From contig NZ_BCTO01000007.1 of NCBI RefSeq assembly GCF_001571325.1, positions 1 through 64,000 of the forward strand: DNA of 64,000 bases. Reading direction: 5' to 3'. Both the position numbers and the translations under genes were made by a program. Positions 32,044 through 40,248 of this stretch are shown here, piece after piece. How positions within the stretch are numbered: position 1 is the stretch's first letter; each line of letters begins with the position of its first letter. Origin of the DNA: Delftia tsuruhatensis NBRC 16741 (GTDB taxonomy: Bacteria > Pseudomonadota > Gammaproteobacteria > Burkholderiales > Burkholderiaceae_C). Under the pieces are notes generated by a model. That model had not been told where the DNA came from and made no database searches. It worked only from the letters and a program-made list of their open reading frames with translations.

Positions 32044-32057
32044 TTGACGCAGATCAG
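32044..32057. promoter_or_regulatory. candidate FNR/ANR box upstream of narK1
   Basis: TTGAC-GCAG-ATCAG differs from the FNR consensus TTGAT-N4-ATCAA at one base in each half. It lies 147 bp upstream of the narK1 ATG and overlaps the stop codon of the AraC-type gene. Oxygen control of a nar operon by FNR is standard, so the position makes sense, but the match is imperfect. Confidence 0.45.
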
Positions 32058-33016
32058 GAGCGGCGGCCGAAGACCGATTTCGGGCTGCGCCCGTAGAACC
32101 GCGTGAACGCGGCACTGAAGTTCGACGGATGGGCATAGCCCACCTGCCAGCCGGCCTGGGCGACCTGGCAGCCGGTCTCCAGCAGCGCCCAGGCGCGGCG
32201 CATGCGCAGCTCCAGCAGCAGGGCCTGGGGCGTGGTGCCGAAGACGGCGCGAAAGCCCTGCTTGAGCCGGTGCTCGCCCAGGCCCACGGCGGCGCTCAGG
32301 TAGGCCAGGGTCAGCGCGCGGTCCATCTGGGTGGACAGCAGTTCGCGCGCCTGCTCCAGCCGGGCCAGTTCGTCGGCCGACCAGCGCGGTGCCGCCTTGG
32401 CCGGCTGCGGCGCAGGTGCCAGGTGGCGCAGCTCCAGCGCGGCCAGGCTCAGCATGGCGATGTGGCGGTCCAGCGCATCGGTGGGCTGGTGCCCGGGCGG
32501 CTGGGCCAGGCGCCGCGCCAGCGCCAGGCTGGCCGGCAGGCTGGCACGGTGGTCCAAGGGCCGCACGCCGGCCGCGCCGTCCACCTGGGTCAGGCGCTGC
32601 GAGAGTTCAGGCCCCAGATAGCGGTCCAGCGCCGCGCCCGACAGCAGCAGGCGCAGCTGGCGCACGGTCTGGCCTGCCGCATAGCGGCGCTCGCCCTGGC
32701 TGCCGCGAAAGGCTGCCAGCGTGGTCTGCCCTGCGCCGAAGCGCAGCGCCGCGCCCGTGCGCGCCACAAAGCCCGATTCGCCCGCCAGCCCCAGCGTGAT
32801 GACCAGGGTGCGGCCCTGGTCCGAGGCATCGGCCTGCACGCTGTCCTCCACCAGGTCGCGCAGCGGGCAGTAGTGCGAGCGCGCCAGCACGATGCCGTCG
32901 CCCAGCGTGAAGCGCTCCGCATGGCAGTCGCCCAGCTCGGCGGGCAGGGCATGCCGCGTCCAGCCCGGTGCACAGGGCTGGGGCAAGGCAAGCGAGGAAG
33001 GGATGCGGGAGGTCAT
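32054..33016 (-). CDS. AraC family transcriptional regulator (PchR-like)
   Basis: A 320-aa regulator with a C-terminal pair of helix-turn-helix motifs (about residues 220-318): TLAYLSAAVGLGEHRLKQGF and VAQAGWQVGYAHPSNFSAAF, ending in FTRFYGRSPKSVFGRRS. These are typical of the PchR group, which senses a ferri-siderophore and activates the receptor and import genes. The N-terminal part (EDSVQADASDQGRTLVITLG) would be the ligand-sensing half. It is divergent from the TonB receptor gene, with a Fur-like box in the 130-bp gap. The region before the ATG is pyrimidine-rich and lacks a clear ribosome-binding site, so translation may start elsewhere. Confidence 0.83.
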   Translation of the reverse strand: MTSRIPSSLALPQPCAPGWTRHALPAELGDCHAERFTLGDGIVLARSHYCPLRDLVEDSVQADASDQGRTLVITLGLAGESGFVARTGAALRFGAGQTTLAAFRGSQGERRYAAGQTVRQLRLLLSGAALDRYLGPELSQRLTQVDGAAGVRPLDHRASLPASLALARRLAQPPGHQPTDALDRHIAMLSLAALELRHLAPAPQPAKAAPRWSADELARLEQARELLSTQMDRALTLAYLSAAVGLGEHRLKQGFRAVFGTTPQALLLELRMRRAWALLETGCQVAQAGWQVGYAHPSNFSAAFTRFYGRSPKSVFGRRS

Positions 33017-33073
33017 GGGAGAGGAATGGAGGCGCGCTTCGCATAGGAAATGCTCCGGCGCGCATACGTTTTC

Positions 33074-33092
33074 AAATGATAGCGATTCTCAT
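33074..33092. promoter_or_regulatory. Fur box between AraC regulator and TonB receptor
   Basis: AAATGATAGCGATTCTCAT fits the 19-bp Fur consensus GATAATGATAATCATTATC in its core ATGATA-n3-ATT-n-TCAT pattern. It lies 55 bp upstream of the receptor ATG and 58 bp upstream of the regulator ATG, so iron repletion would silence both. Confidence 0.7.
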
Positions 33093-33146
33093 CTTCCCTA
33101 GCATCGGTCTCCAACGAGATTCCCTTTTGGAGAGGACGAGAAAACC

Positions 33147-35141
33147 ATGGCATTCCCCCTTCGCTGGCCGGCCGCGCTGGCCCTGGCCCCCTTCACGGTG
33201 GCGGCCCAGGGCCAGGCGCCCGAAGCCGCCCTGCCCGAGATCACGGTCACGGTGAACAAGCAGGCCGAGAGCCTGGACGCCGTGCCCGCCAGCGTCTCCG
33301 TCTTCGAGGGCGCGGCGCTGGAGGCGGCCGGCGTGCGCGGGCTGGACGCGCTGTCCGCCCAGGTGCCGGGCTTTGTGTTCCAGGCCTTCGGCCAGTCGGG
33401 CGTGCAGCCGCCCGTGATGCGCGGGCTGACGGCCAACTTCGTGTCGTTCTCCTCGTCCACGCTGCTGCTGGTCGATGGCGTGCCCACGCTGATGGCCCAG
33501 GGCTTCGAGCACAACCTGCAGGGCGTGGACCGCGTGGAGGTGCTGCGCGGCCCGCAATCGACCTTGTACGGCCGCAATGCCGAAGCGGGCGTGGTCAGCA
33601 TCGTCACGCGCCAGCCCGGCGACGCGCCCTATGCATCGATCAGCGCCGAGGCCGGCAACCACGGCCAGCGCGCGGGCAGCTTCGAGCTGGGCCGCGCCCT
33701 GGTGCCGGGCCAGCTCTACATCGGCCTGTCGGGCGAGTGGCGCGCGCAGGACGGATTCATTCGCCAGCAGGCGACGGGAGCGCGCGTGGACGACCGCGAG
33801 CGCGCCAGCGGCCGCCTGGCCCTGCGCTGGACGCCCACGGCCGAGACCGAGGCCACGCTGCGCTACGCCCAGCAGCGCTGGGACGACGGCGCCGCGCAAT
33901 GGGGCAGCATTGCCGCGCCGCGCGCCACGGTGAACTCGGGCACGGACAGCTGGAACCGCTCGCGCGGGCAGACGCTGTCGCTCGATGTCTCGCACCGCTT
34001 TGCCTCGGGCCTGCGGCTGCGCTCCATCACCGCGCGCAATGTCTTCGACGACCGCGTGCTGCAGGACACGGACTTCCAGAGCGCCGACCTGCTCCACGTG
34101 CGGCGCGACTACCGCCTGGCCACGACCTCGCAGGAACTGCGCCTGGAGGGCGAGGCCGCAGGCCTGTGGAACGCGCGCTGGCTGGCCGGCCTGTACCTGG
34201 ACCGCGACGACCATGACCTGCGCTACGAGCAAAAGCTGCCCGCCGCGCTGATGCGGCCCACGGCCGGACTCAAGGGCAGCACGGCGGCGCTGTTCACGCA
34301 CTGGACCGTCCCGCTGTCCGAGCGCTGGACGCTGGCGGCCGGCGCGCGCGCGGAGCGCAACCGCGTGGAACTGGCCCCCGTGGGCGCGGCGGCGCGCAGC
34401 GACGACTGGTCGCGCTTGAGCCCCAAGCTCTCGCTGCAATACCAGTGGTCGCCCCAGGGCCAGGTCTACACCAGCCTCAGCGAGGGCTACCGCGCGGGCG
34501 GCTTCAACGTGTTCTCTCCGGCCATGGGCTATGCGGCCTACGAGCCAGAGACCGTGCGCGCCTGGGAGATCGGCACCAAGGGCCGGCTGCTGGGGCAGCG
34601 CCTGCGCTATGCGGCCTCGGTCTACACCCAGCAGGTGCGCGACATGCAGGTGCAGCAGATGGGCCTGCCGGGCGTGGTCTACATCACCAATGCGGCGCGG
34701 GCGCGCTCCACGGGTGCGGACTTCGAGCTGGACTATGTGTTCGGCGGCGGCTGGCAGCTGCAGACCGCCCTGGGCCTGAACCGCACGCGCTTCGGAAGCT
34801 TCCGCGACGGCGGCGCCGTCTACGACGGCCACCGCAACCCGTTTGCGCCCGACATGACGGCCCATGTGGCGCTGCGCTACGACGCGCCCGGCCGCTGGTG
34901 GGCGCAGGCCGCCGTGCAGGGCACGGGCAAGGTCTACCTGGACGCCGCCAACGCCTACCGCCGCCCCGGCTACGGGCTGCTCAACCTGGCGGCCGGCTAT
35001 GCCCAGGGGTCCTGGGAAATCGCCGCCTACCTGCGCAATGCCGCCAACCGCCGCTACGACGCCGTGGGCTACCTCAACGGCCAGGTCGTGGTCTACAGCC
35101 CGCCGCGCGAGTTCGGCGTGCGGCTGACCTGGCGCATGTGA
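33147..35141 (+). CDS. TonB-dependent siderophore receptor
   Basis: A 664-aa outer-membrane receptor. It has a signal peptide (MAFPLRWPAALALAPFTVAA), an early TonB-box-like segment LPEITVTVNK, and a plug domain with VMRGLTANFVSFSSSTLLLV, GVDRVEVLRGPQSTLYGRNA and GVVSIVTRQPG near residues 130-155. The 22-strand barrel follows (YEPETVRAWEIGTKGRLLGQ, ARSTGADFELDY) and ends with the aromatic-rich VYSPPREFGVRLTWRM. Overall look is of the IrgA/FyuA-type catecholate or phenolate receptors. A Fur box lies upstream. It is the first gene of a receptor-methyltransferase-MFS operon under the divergent AraC regulator. The specific siderophore cannot be deduced. Confidence 0.9.
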   Translation: MAFPLRWPAALALAPFTVAAQGQAPEAALPEITVTVNKQAESLDAVPASVSVFEGAALEAAGVRGLDALSAQVPGFVFQAFGQSGVQPPVMRGLTANFVSFSSSTLLLVDGVPTLMAQGFEHNLQGVDRVEVLRGPQSTLYGRNAEAGVVSIVTRQPGDAPYASISAEAGNHGQRAGSFELGRALVPGQLYIGLSGEWRAQDGFIRQQATGARVDDRERASGRLALRWTPTAETEATLRYAQQRWDDGAAQWGSIAAPRATVNSGTDSWNRSRGQTLSLDVSHRFASGLRLRSITARNVFDDRVLQDTDFQSADLLHVRRDYRLATTSQELRLEGEAAGLWNARWLAGLYLDRDDHDLRYEQKLPAALMRPTAGLKGSTAALFTHWTVPLSERWTLAAGARAERNRVELAPVGAAARSDDWSRLSPKLSLQYQWSPQGQVYTSLSEGYRAGGFNVFSPAMGYAAYEPETVRAWEIGTKGRLLGQRLRYAASVYTQQVRDMQVQQMGLPGVVYITNAARARSTGADFELDYVFGGGWQLQTALGLNRTRFGSFRDGGAVYDGHRNPFAPDMTAHVALRYDAPGRWWAQAAVQGTGKVYLDAANAYRRPGYGLLNLAAGYAQGSWEIAAYLRNAANRRYDAVGYLNGQVVVYSPPREFGVRLTWRM

Positions 35142-35167
35142 CTCCCTTTCGTGAAAAGGACCTTACG

Positions 35168-36247
35168 ATGAATACACCCCGCCGTGAATTCCCTACCCAC
35201 GCCCCCTCTCACGCCCTGCAGCCGCTGTGGGACCTGGCCGCCGCCCAGGTGCAGGCCGAGGCCCTGGTGCTGGCGCTCGAATCGGGGGCACTGGACCGGC
35301 TGGCCACGCCACAGACGCCGGCCGAGCTGGCCCAGGCCCAGGGCTGGAACGAGGCCAATACCTCCCATTGGCTGGAATTGCTGTGGAGCATGGGCCTGCT
35401 GCGGCGCGGCCAGCACGCGCCCGTGAGCTACCTGTTGGCCACCGACGCGCTGCGCTACCTGCACAGCGCATCGCCCGAGTCCTGCGGCGCGGCCTGGCTG
35501 TTCCGCCTGCGCTCGCTGCGCCACTCCGCCACGCTGCTGCGCGGCCTGGTCGAGCACGGCCCTGCCGGGGACGGCTCGGCCTGCAGCGCCCCCTTGGCCA
35601 CGGGCAATGCCGAAGGCTGGGCCGCCGCCGCACGCGCCCAGATCGGCCAGGAGCAGCGCGCCGTCAGCGTGCCTGCCGCGCTGCAGGTGCTGGACCAGGT
35701 GCCCGAGGTCGCTGCCGGTGCGGGTACCGCGCGCCGCATGCTGGACCTGGGCGGCGGCCCCGGCTGGATCGCGCTGGCCCTGCTGCGCCGGCAGCCCGCG
35801 CTGCAGGCCAGCGTCTTCGACTGGCCCGAGGCCGTGGCCGTGGCGGCGGACAACGCCCGCCAGTCCCGCCTGTCCGACCGCTTCACCGCCCTGGGCGGCA
35901 ACCTGGCCACGGACAGCATAGGCAGCGGCTACGACCTGGTCTGGTGCTCGTCCGTGCTGCACTTCGTGCCCGATGCGGCAGCCGTGGTCGCCAAGGTGTT
36001 CGACGCGCTGGCGCCCGGCGGCGTCTTCGTCTGCGCCCATGCCGAGGTGGATGAGACGCCCGAAGCCGCCCTGCGCACCCTGCCCTACTACTTGCCCATG
36101 CGCCTGCTGGGCCGCAGCGTGACCCGGCGCGGCGAGCTGCAGGCGCTGCTGGCGCAGGCGGGCTTCGAGCGCATCGAACGCATCGAGTCGCGCGAGTTTC
36201 CGATGGCGCCGCTGGTCGTGCTCATTGCCCGCAAGGCCGCGCCATGA
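35168..36247 (+). CDS. class I SAM-dependent methyltransferase in the siderophore-uptake operon
   Basis: A 359-aa protein with an N-terminal dimerisation/helical domain (about residues 15-110, LDRLATPQTPAELAQAQGWN) like that of small-molecule O-methyltransferases, and a C-terminal Rossmann domain. The SAM motif I is RMLDLGGGPGWIALALLRRQ near 193; motif II-like FDWPEAVAVAADNARQSRL and DLVWCSSVLHFVPD follow. AAAGGA precedes ATG 35168. It is placed 26 bp after the TonB receptor and overlaps the MFS gene by 4 bp, so it is co-expressed with uptake functions under iron control. No biosynthetic genes are nearby, so it may modify an imported siderophore or a breakdown product. That role is inference. 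Confidence 0.82.
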   Translation: MNTPRREFPTHAPSHALQPLWDLAAAQVQAEALVLALESGALDRLATPQTPAELAQAQGWNEANTSHWLELLWSMGLLRRGQHAPVSYLLATDALRYLHSASPESCGAAWLFRLRSLRHSATLLRGLVEHGPAGDGSACSAPLATGNAEGWAAAARAQIGQEQRAVSVPAALQVLDQVPEVAAGAGTARRMLDLGGGPGWIALALLRRQPALQASVFDWPEAVAVAADNARQSRLSDRFTALGGNLATDSIGSGYDLVWCSSVLHFVPDAAAVVAKVFDALAPGGVFVCAHAEVDETPEAALRTLPYYLPMRLLGRSVTRRGELQALLAQAGFERIERIESREFPMAPLVVLIARKAAP

Positions 36248-37485
36248 CGGCCGCAGCTCCCCGCCCGGTCTGGCTGCTCCAGGCACTTTTCGGCTGGCTG
36301 CACTTGGCGCTCACGGCGCCCAGCGTCTACCTCTGGCTGGGCCTGCCCCTGGTCATGCGCCAGCATGGCTGGTCGGGCACGGCCATCGGCCTGTTCCAGC
36401 TGGCGGGCCTGCCCGCGCTGATCAAGTTCGCGCTGGCCGCGCCCGTGGAAGCGCGCAGCGCGAACGGCCAGCCGCGCTACCGCGCCTGGGCGCTGGCCCT
36501 GTGCCTGGCTTATGCGGCCGTGCTGCTGGCCCTGGGCTGGCAGCAGTTGCTGGCCGAGCGCCTGTGGCTGTTCGGCCTGGCCTTCGCGGCCGCGCTGGCT
36601 GCCACCTGGGCCGACATTCCCGTCAGCGCCCTGGCCATCCGCCTGCTGCCCGCGTCCGAGCGCATGCGCGCCGGGGGCGTGCGCGCAGCGGCGCTGTCGC
36701 TGGGCGCCATCGTGGGCGGCGGGATGATGCTGCTCATGCAGGCGAAATGGGGCTGGCGCGCGCCCTTCCTCTGCCTGGCCGGCACGCTGGCCCTGGGCGC
36801 CCTGCTGCTGGCCTGGGTGGTGCGCCATGAGCCCGGGGATGCGCCCTCGCCTGTGCTGCTGCCTGCGCCCAAAGCTGGACTGGCCGCCATGGTCCGCGGC
36901 TATGGCGCCCAGCCCGGCGCCTGGCGCTGGACCCTGGTGCTGGTCAGCTTCTTCCCCTTCATCGGCGCGGCCTGGTTCTACCTCAAGCCGCTGATGCTGG
37001 ACCACGGCTTCGCGCCCGCTCAGGCCGCCCTGCTGGCCGGCATGGGCGGCGGCGTGGTGGCCGCGCTGGCGGGCGCGGCCTCGCCCCTGCTCACGCGCCG
37101 CCTGGGCACCCGGCGCGCCCTGCCCCTGTATGCGGGCTGCAACGTGGCGGCGCTGGCCCTGCTGGCGGCCGTCATCGCAGCCGGCGCCCCGGCCCCGGGC
37201 CTGGTCGCGGCCGTGGCCTGCGTGGCAGCAGCCATGGGCGCCTCCTCGGCCTGCGTCTTCGGACTGATGATGCAATTCGCCCGCCCGCGCTGGCAGGCCT
37301 TCGACTACGGCCTGCAGGCCAGCCTGTTCGCCGCCAGCCGCATGCTGGTGCCGCTGGCCGCCGGCGTGGCGCTGGACGCCGTGGGCGCGGCAGCCATGCT
37401 CACCGGCCTGACCGTGGCGGCCGCGCTGGCCTGGGTGTGGGCGCTGCGGTGTGCGGGGGATGGTTGGGCTTCAGCCACAGCGTAG
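36244..37485 (+). CDS. MFS transporter, RhtX/FptX-like siderophore importer
   Basis: A 413-aa inner-membrane protein with about 12 helices. WLHLALTAPSVYLWLGLPLV near residue 20, QLAGLPALIKFALAAPVEAR near 57 and ATWADIPVSALAIRLLPASE near 125 resemble RhtX/FptX permeases, which move intact siderophores such as rhizobactin or pyochelin into the cytoplasm without an ABC system. The start overlaps the methyltransferase stop (ATGA). The gene ends 4 bp from the convergent narL stop. Together with the PchR-like regulator and TonB receptor it forms a complete single-permease uptake route. Confidence 0.82.
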   Translation: MTAAAPRPVWLLQALFGWLHLALTAPSVYLWLGLPLVMRQHGWSGTAIGLFQLAGLPALIKFALAAPVEARSANGQPRYRAWALALCLAYAAVLLALGWQQLLAERLWLFGLAFAAALAATWADIPVSALAIRLLPASERMRAGGVRAAALSLGAIVGGGMMLLMQAKWGWRAPFLCLAGTLALGALLLAWVVRHEPGDAPSPVLLPAPKAGLAAMVRGYGAQPGAWRWTLVLVSFFPFIGAAWFYLKPLMLDHGFAPAQAALLAGMGGGVVAALAGAASPLLTRRLGTRRALPLYAGCNVAALALLAAVIAAGAPAPGLVAAVACVAAAMGASSACVFGLMMQFARPRWQAFDYGLQASLFAASRMLVPLAAGVALDAVGAAAMLTGLTVAAALAWVWALRCAGDGWASATA

Positions 37486-37489
37486 GCCG

Positions 37490-38161
37490 CTAATCCCGCT
37501 GCCGCTCCGACGCATACACGGCCGCCTGCACGCGCGAGCTCAGGCCGAGCTTGCGCAGGATGTGTTGCACATGGATCTTGACCGTGGTCTCGGCAATGTC
37601 CAGCGTGCGGGCGATTTCCTTGTTGCTGGCGCCCCGGGCGATCTGGACCAGCACCTCTTCCTCGCGCGGGGACAGCGGCGAGGCCGGGGCCTCGTCCGGC
37701 TCGGGCGCCTGGGGCTCGGGCGCGCCCTGGGACTGGAAGGCGGCCACCAGCTTGCCCATCATCTCGGGGCTGACCACGGGCTCGCCGCGCGCGGCGCGGC
37801 GCAGGGCCTCGGACAGCAGGTCGCCGTCGATGGTCTTGAGCAGATAGCCCTGGGCGCCGTTGCGCAGCGCGGCCGCCAGGTCCTGGCCGTCCTCGCTCAC
37901 GGTGAGCATGACGACGCGGCTGCCGGGCGATGCGGCCCGCAGGCCCGCGATGGCATCGACGCCCAGCACGCCGGGCAGGTGGTTGTCCAGCAGGATGACC
38001 TGGGGCGCCAGCGCGGGCACCAGGCGCAGGGCCTCGCCCGCGTCGCCGGCCTCGCCGACCACGCGCAGGCCTGCGTCCTGGGCGATGAGGGCGATCAGGC
38101 CGCGGCGGAACAGCGTGTGGTCGTCGATGACGAAGACGGAGATGGGGCTGGAGAAGGACAT
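37490..38161 (-). CDS. narL: nitrate/nitrite response regulator, NarL family
   Basis: A 223-aa response regulator. The receiver domain (residues 6-125) begins ISVFVIDDHTLFRRGLIALI, has the phospho-acceptor Asp in QVILLDNHLPG (about residue 58) and the Lys in GAQGYLLKTIDGD. The LuxR/GerE helix-turn-helix near 155-215 reads LSPREEEVLVQIARGASNKE and IARTLDIAETTVKIHVQHIL. It follows the NarX-type kinase by 28 bp on the same strand, and the order narX-narL matches nitrate-sensing pairs. Targets probably include the narK1 promoter about 5.5 kb away, past the siderophore cassette. Confidence 0.92.
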   Translation of the reverse strand: MSFSSPISVFVIDDHTLFRRGLIALIAQDAGLRVVGEAGDAGEALRLVPALAPQVILLDNHLPGVLGVDAIAGLRAASPGSRVVMLTVSEDGQDLAAALRNGAQGYLLKTIDGDLLSEALRRAARGEPVVSPEMMGKLVAAFQSQGAPEPQAPEPDEAPASPLSPREEEVLVQIARGASNKEIARTLDIAETTVKIHVQHILRKLGLSSRVQAAVYASERQRD

Positions 38162-38189
38162 GGGGCGGCTTTTTTCTTCCGGGAGCGTG

Positions 38190-40112
38190 TCACGCGTTCG
38201 AGGGGAGGGCCTGCGCCGGCGCCCCGGCCGAGGCCGACGGCGGCAGCTCGATGAGCACGCGCGTGCCCTCGCCGGGGCGGGAGTGGACATGGACCAGCGC
38301 CTGCGCCAGCAGGGCGCGCTCGCGCATGATGCCCAGGCCCACATGCAGCGAGTCCGGCGCCACGTCGGCGGGGACGAAGCCGCAGCCGTCGTCGCTGACC
38401 TCGAAGCGCCAGGGGTGGCGCCCCACGCGCAGCTGCACATGCCTGGCACCCGCGTGCTTGCGCACGTTGGACAGCGCCTCCTGCACCATGTGCAGCACCT
38501 GGATCTGCACATCGGGCGCCAGCGGCAGGCCCTGGCCGGTCATGCTCAGCGAGGTGGCAATGCCCGTCTGGTGCTCGAACTTGGACAGCGTGGCGCGCAG
38601 CGCGGCCTCGATGTCCTCGGCGCTGGTGCGCGTGCGGAAATGCACCAGCAGCTCGCGCACGTCGGCATAGCATTCGCGCACGCCCACTTCCAGCTCGCCC
38701 AGGCTGCGGTCGCGCGCCTCGTCGCGGCCCTTGGCCACGGCGTCGCGCAGCAGCTGGGTCTGTATCTTGAGAAAGGCCAGCGACTGGGCAATGGAGTCAT
38801 GCAGCTCGCGCGCGATCAGGCCGCGCTCCTCGGCCACGGCGGCTTCGCGCTCCAGCGCCGTGGCGCGCAGGCTTTCCATGGCGCTGGCCAGGTGGCGCGC
38901 CATGGCGGACAGCAGGTCGCGCATGTCGTCCGTGAGCACCACGGTGGAGCGAAAGAACAGGTTGACCTCGCCCAACAGGCGCTGCTGCAGTTGCACGGGG
39001 ATGCTGACCACGGTCTCGAAGCCGGCCTCGCGGCAGTGCGGCAGCTGCAGGTCGCTGGCCGGCGTGATGGGGATCACGCGCAGCCGCGCCTGCTCGCGCG
39101 GCTGGCCGCACAGGCAGGCGCCCGTGTGCAGGCAGTGCTCCTGCACCGACATGGACTGGGGCAGGCCGTCGCCGGCCAGCAGCACGTAGCGCTCGTTGGC
39201 CTCGTCGGACCAGCGCACCGTGGCCGCATCGGCCTGGGCCGCCAGGCGGACCTGGCGCACAAAGCCTTCGGCCAGGGACTGCAGGCTGGCGGCCTCCGAC
39301 GCCTGCACGCTGACCGCGTACAGCGCCTGCAGCTGCTGGTGCTGCACGTTGAGGCTGGCGGTCTTCTCGCGCACCTTGTCCTCCAGTTCGGCGTGCGAGC
39401 TTTGCAGCGACTGGGCCATGAGGTTGAAGCCGGCCGCCAGCTGGCCGAACTCGTCGTCCACCTCCACGCTCATGCGCGTGTCCAAGTGTCCGCGGCGCAT
39501 GCGCTCCAGCGCCGAGCGCAGCTGGCCCACGGGATGCAGCACCAGCCAGTAGCTGGTGGCCATGAAGCTCACGGCCGCGATGATGGCCAGCGCCATCAGA
39601 CACATCTGAAACAGGTGCAGGATGGCCGTCCAGCGCGAGAGCCGGTCCTCGATGGCCTCGACAAAGCCGTCCACCTCGCGCACGAAGGCGTCGGCGCTGC
39701 CCATGATGGCCTGCGCATCGGCCTGGTCCTCGGCCTGCCAGCGCGCGTGCAGCGCGCTCCAGTCGCGGCGTATGCGCTCGTAGCGCTCCCTGACCTCGTC
39801 GCTCCAGGGCACGAACAGCGGGCGCGACATGTCGCCGCTGCGCAGCAGGTCCAGGCTGGCGTCGAACTGCTGCGCGCGCGCCTGCCACTGCGCAGGCGCC
39901 TCGTTCTGGCGCGCCATGGCCATGCGCACCATGCTCATGCGCAGCCGCCCGGCCTCGTTCACGGCGGCCGCGCCGCCCTCCAGCTGCCAGGCCACCCACA
40001 GCGTGAAGCCGATCGATGCCACGGCCGCCAGCAGGCAGGCCGCGCCCATGAGCAGCAGCTTGGTCGAAAGCGAGGGCTTGCCATGCATGGTTGCACTGTA
40101 GCCACGGCACAT
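38190..40112 (-). CDS. narX: nitrate/nitrite sensor histidine kinase, NarX type
   Basis: A 640-aa (or 632-aa) membrane sensor. TM1 (LLLMGAACLLAAVASIGFTL) is followed directly by a P-box-like segment with AGRLRMSMVRMAMARQNEAP that would bind nitrate, a periplasmic four-helix domain, TM2 near residues 170-190, HAMP (LVLHPVGQLRSALERMRRGH) and a central GAF-like module with clustered Cys (CLHTGACLCGQPREQ). HisKA_3 carries the phospho-His in ERGLIARELHDSIAQSLAFL near 425, and the ATPase domain shows VQEALSNVRKHAGARHVQLR and DDGCGF. Two ATGs are possible, 40112 and 40088; neither has a strong ribosome-binding site. An FNR-like box lies at 40122-40135. Confidence 0.9.
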   Translation of the reverse strand: MCRGYSATMHGKPSLSTKLLLMGAACLLAAVASIGFTLWVAWQLEGGAAAVNEAGRLRMSMVRMAMARQNEAPAQWQARAQQFDASLDLLRSGDMSRPLFVPWSDEVRERYERIRRDWSALHARWQAEDQADAQAIMGSADAFVREVDGFVEAIEDRLSRWTAILHLFQMCLMALAIIAAVSFMATSYWLVLHPVGQLRSALERMRRGHLDTRMSVEVDDEFGQLAAGFNLMAQSLQSSHAELEDKVREKTASLNVQHQQLQALYAVSVQASEAASLQSLAEGFVRQVRLAAQADAATVRWSDEANERYVLLAGDGLPQSMSVQEHCLHTGACLCGQPREQARLRVIPITPASDLQLPHCREAGFETVVSIPVQLQQRLLGEVNLFFRSTVVLTDDMRDLLSAMARHLASAMESLRATALEREAAVAEERGLIARELHDSIAQSLAFLKIQTQLLRDAVAKGRDEARDRSLGELEVGVRECYADVRELLVHFRTRTSAEDIEAALRATLSKFEHQTGIATSLSMTGQGLPLAPDVQIQVLHMVQEALSNVRKHAGARHVQLRVGRHPWRFEVSDDGCGFVPADVAPDSLHVGLGIMRERALLAQALVHVHSRPGEGTRVLIELPPSASAGAPAQALPSNA

Positions 40113-40121
40113 TTGCGCGTC

Positions 40122-40135
40122 TTGACCTGAATCAA
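40122..40135. promoter_or_regulatory. FNR/ANR box between narX and the ChaN-type gene
   Basis: TTGAC-CTGA-ATCAA matches the FNR consensus at nine of ten fixed positions. It is 10 bp upstream of ATG 40112 of narX, too close for ordinary class II activation of that start, so it may repress narX or activate the divergent lipoprotein gene (ATG 40249). Alternatively narX translation begins downstream. Confidence 0.6.
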
Positions 40136-40248
40136 GCGCCGCCCGTTTGCGCCGTGCCCCGCCCCGATTCCTAGGATCCTTTCAACTGCCCCCAATGCCC
40201 ACAGGGCCTATGGGGCCCCCGGGCGAGGCCAGTGTTTAGCATGGGGCC

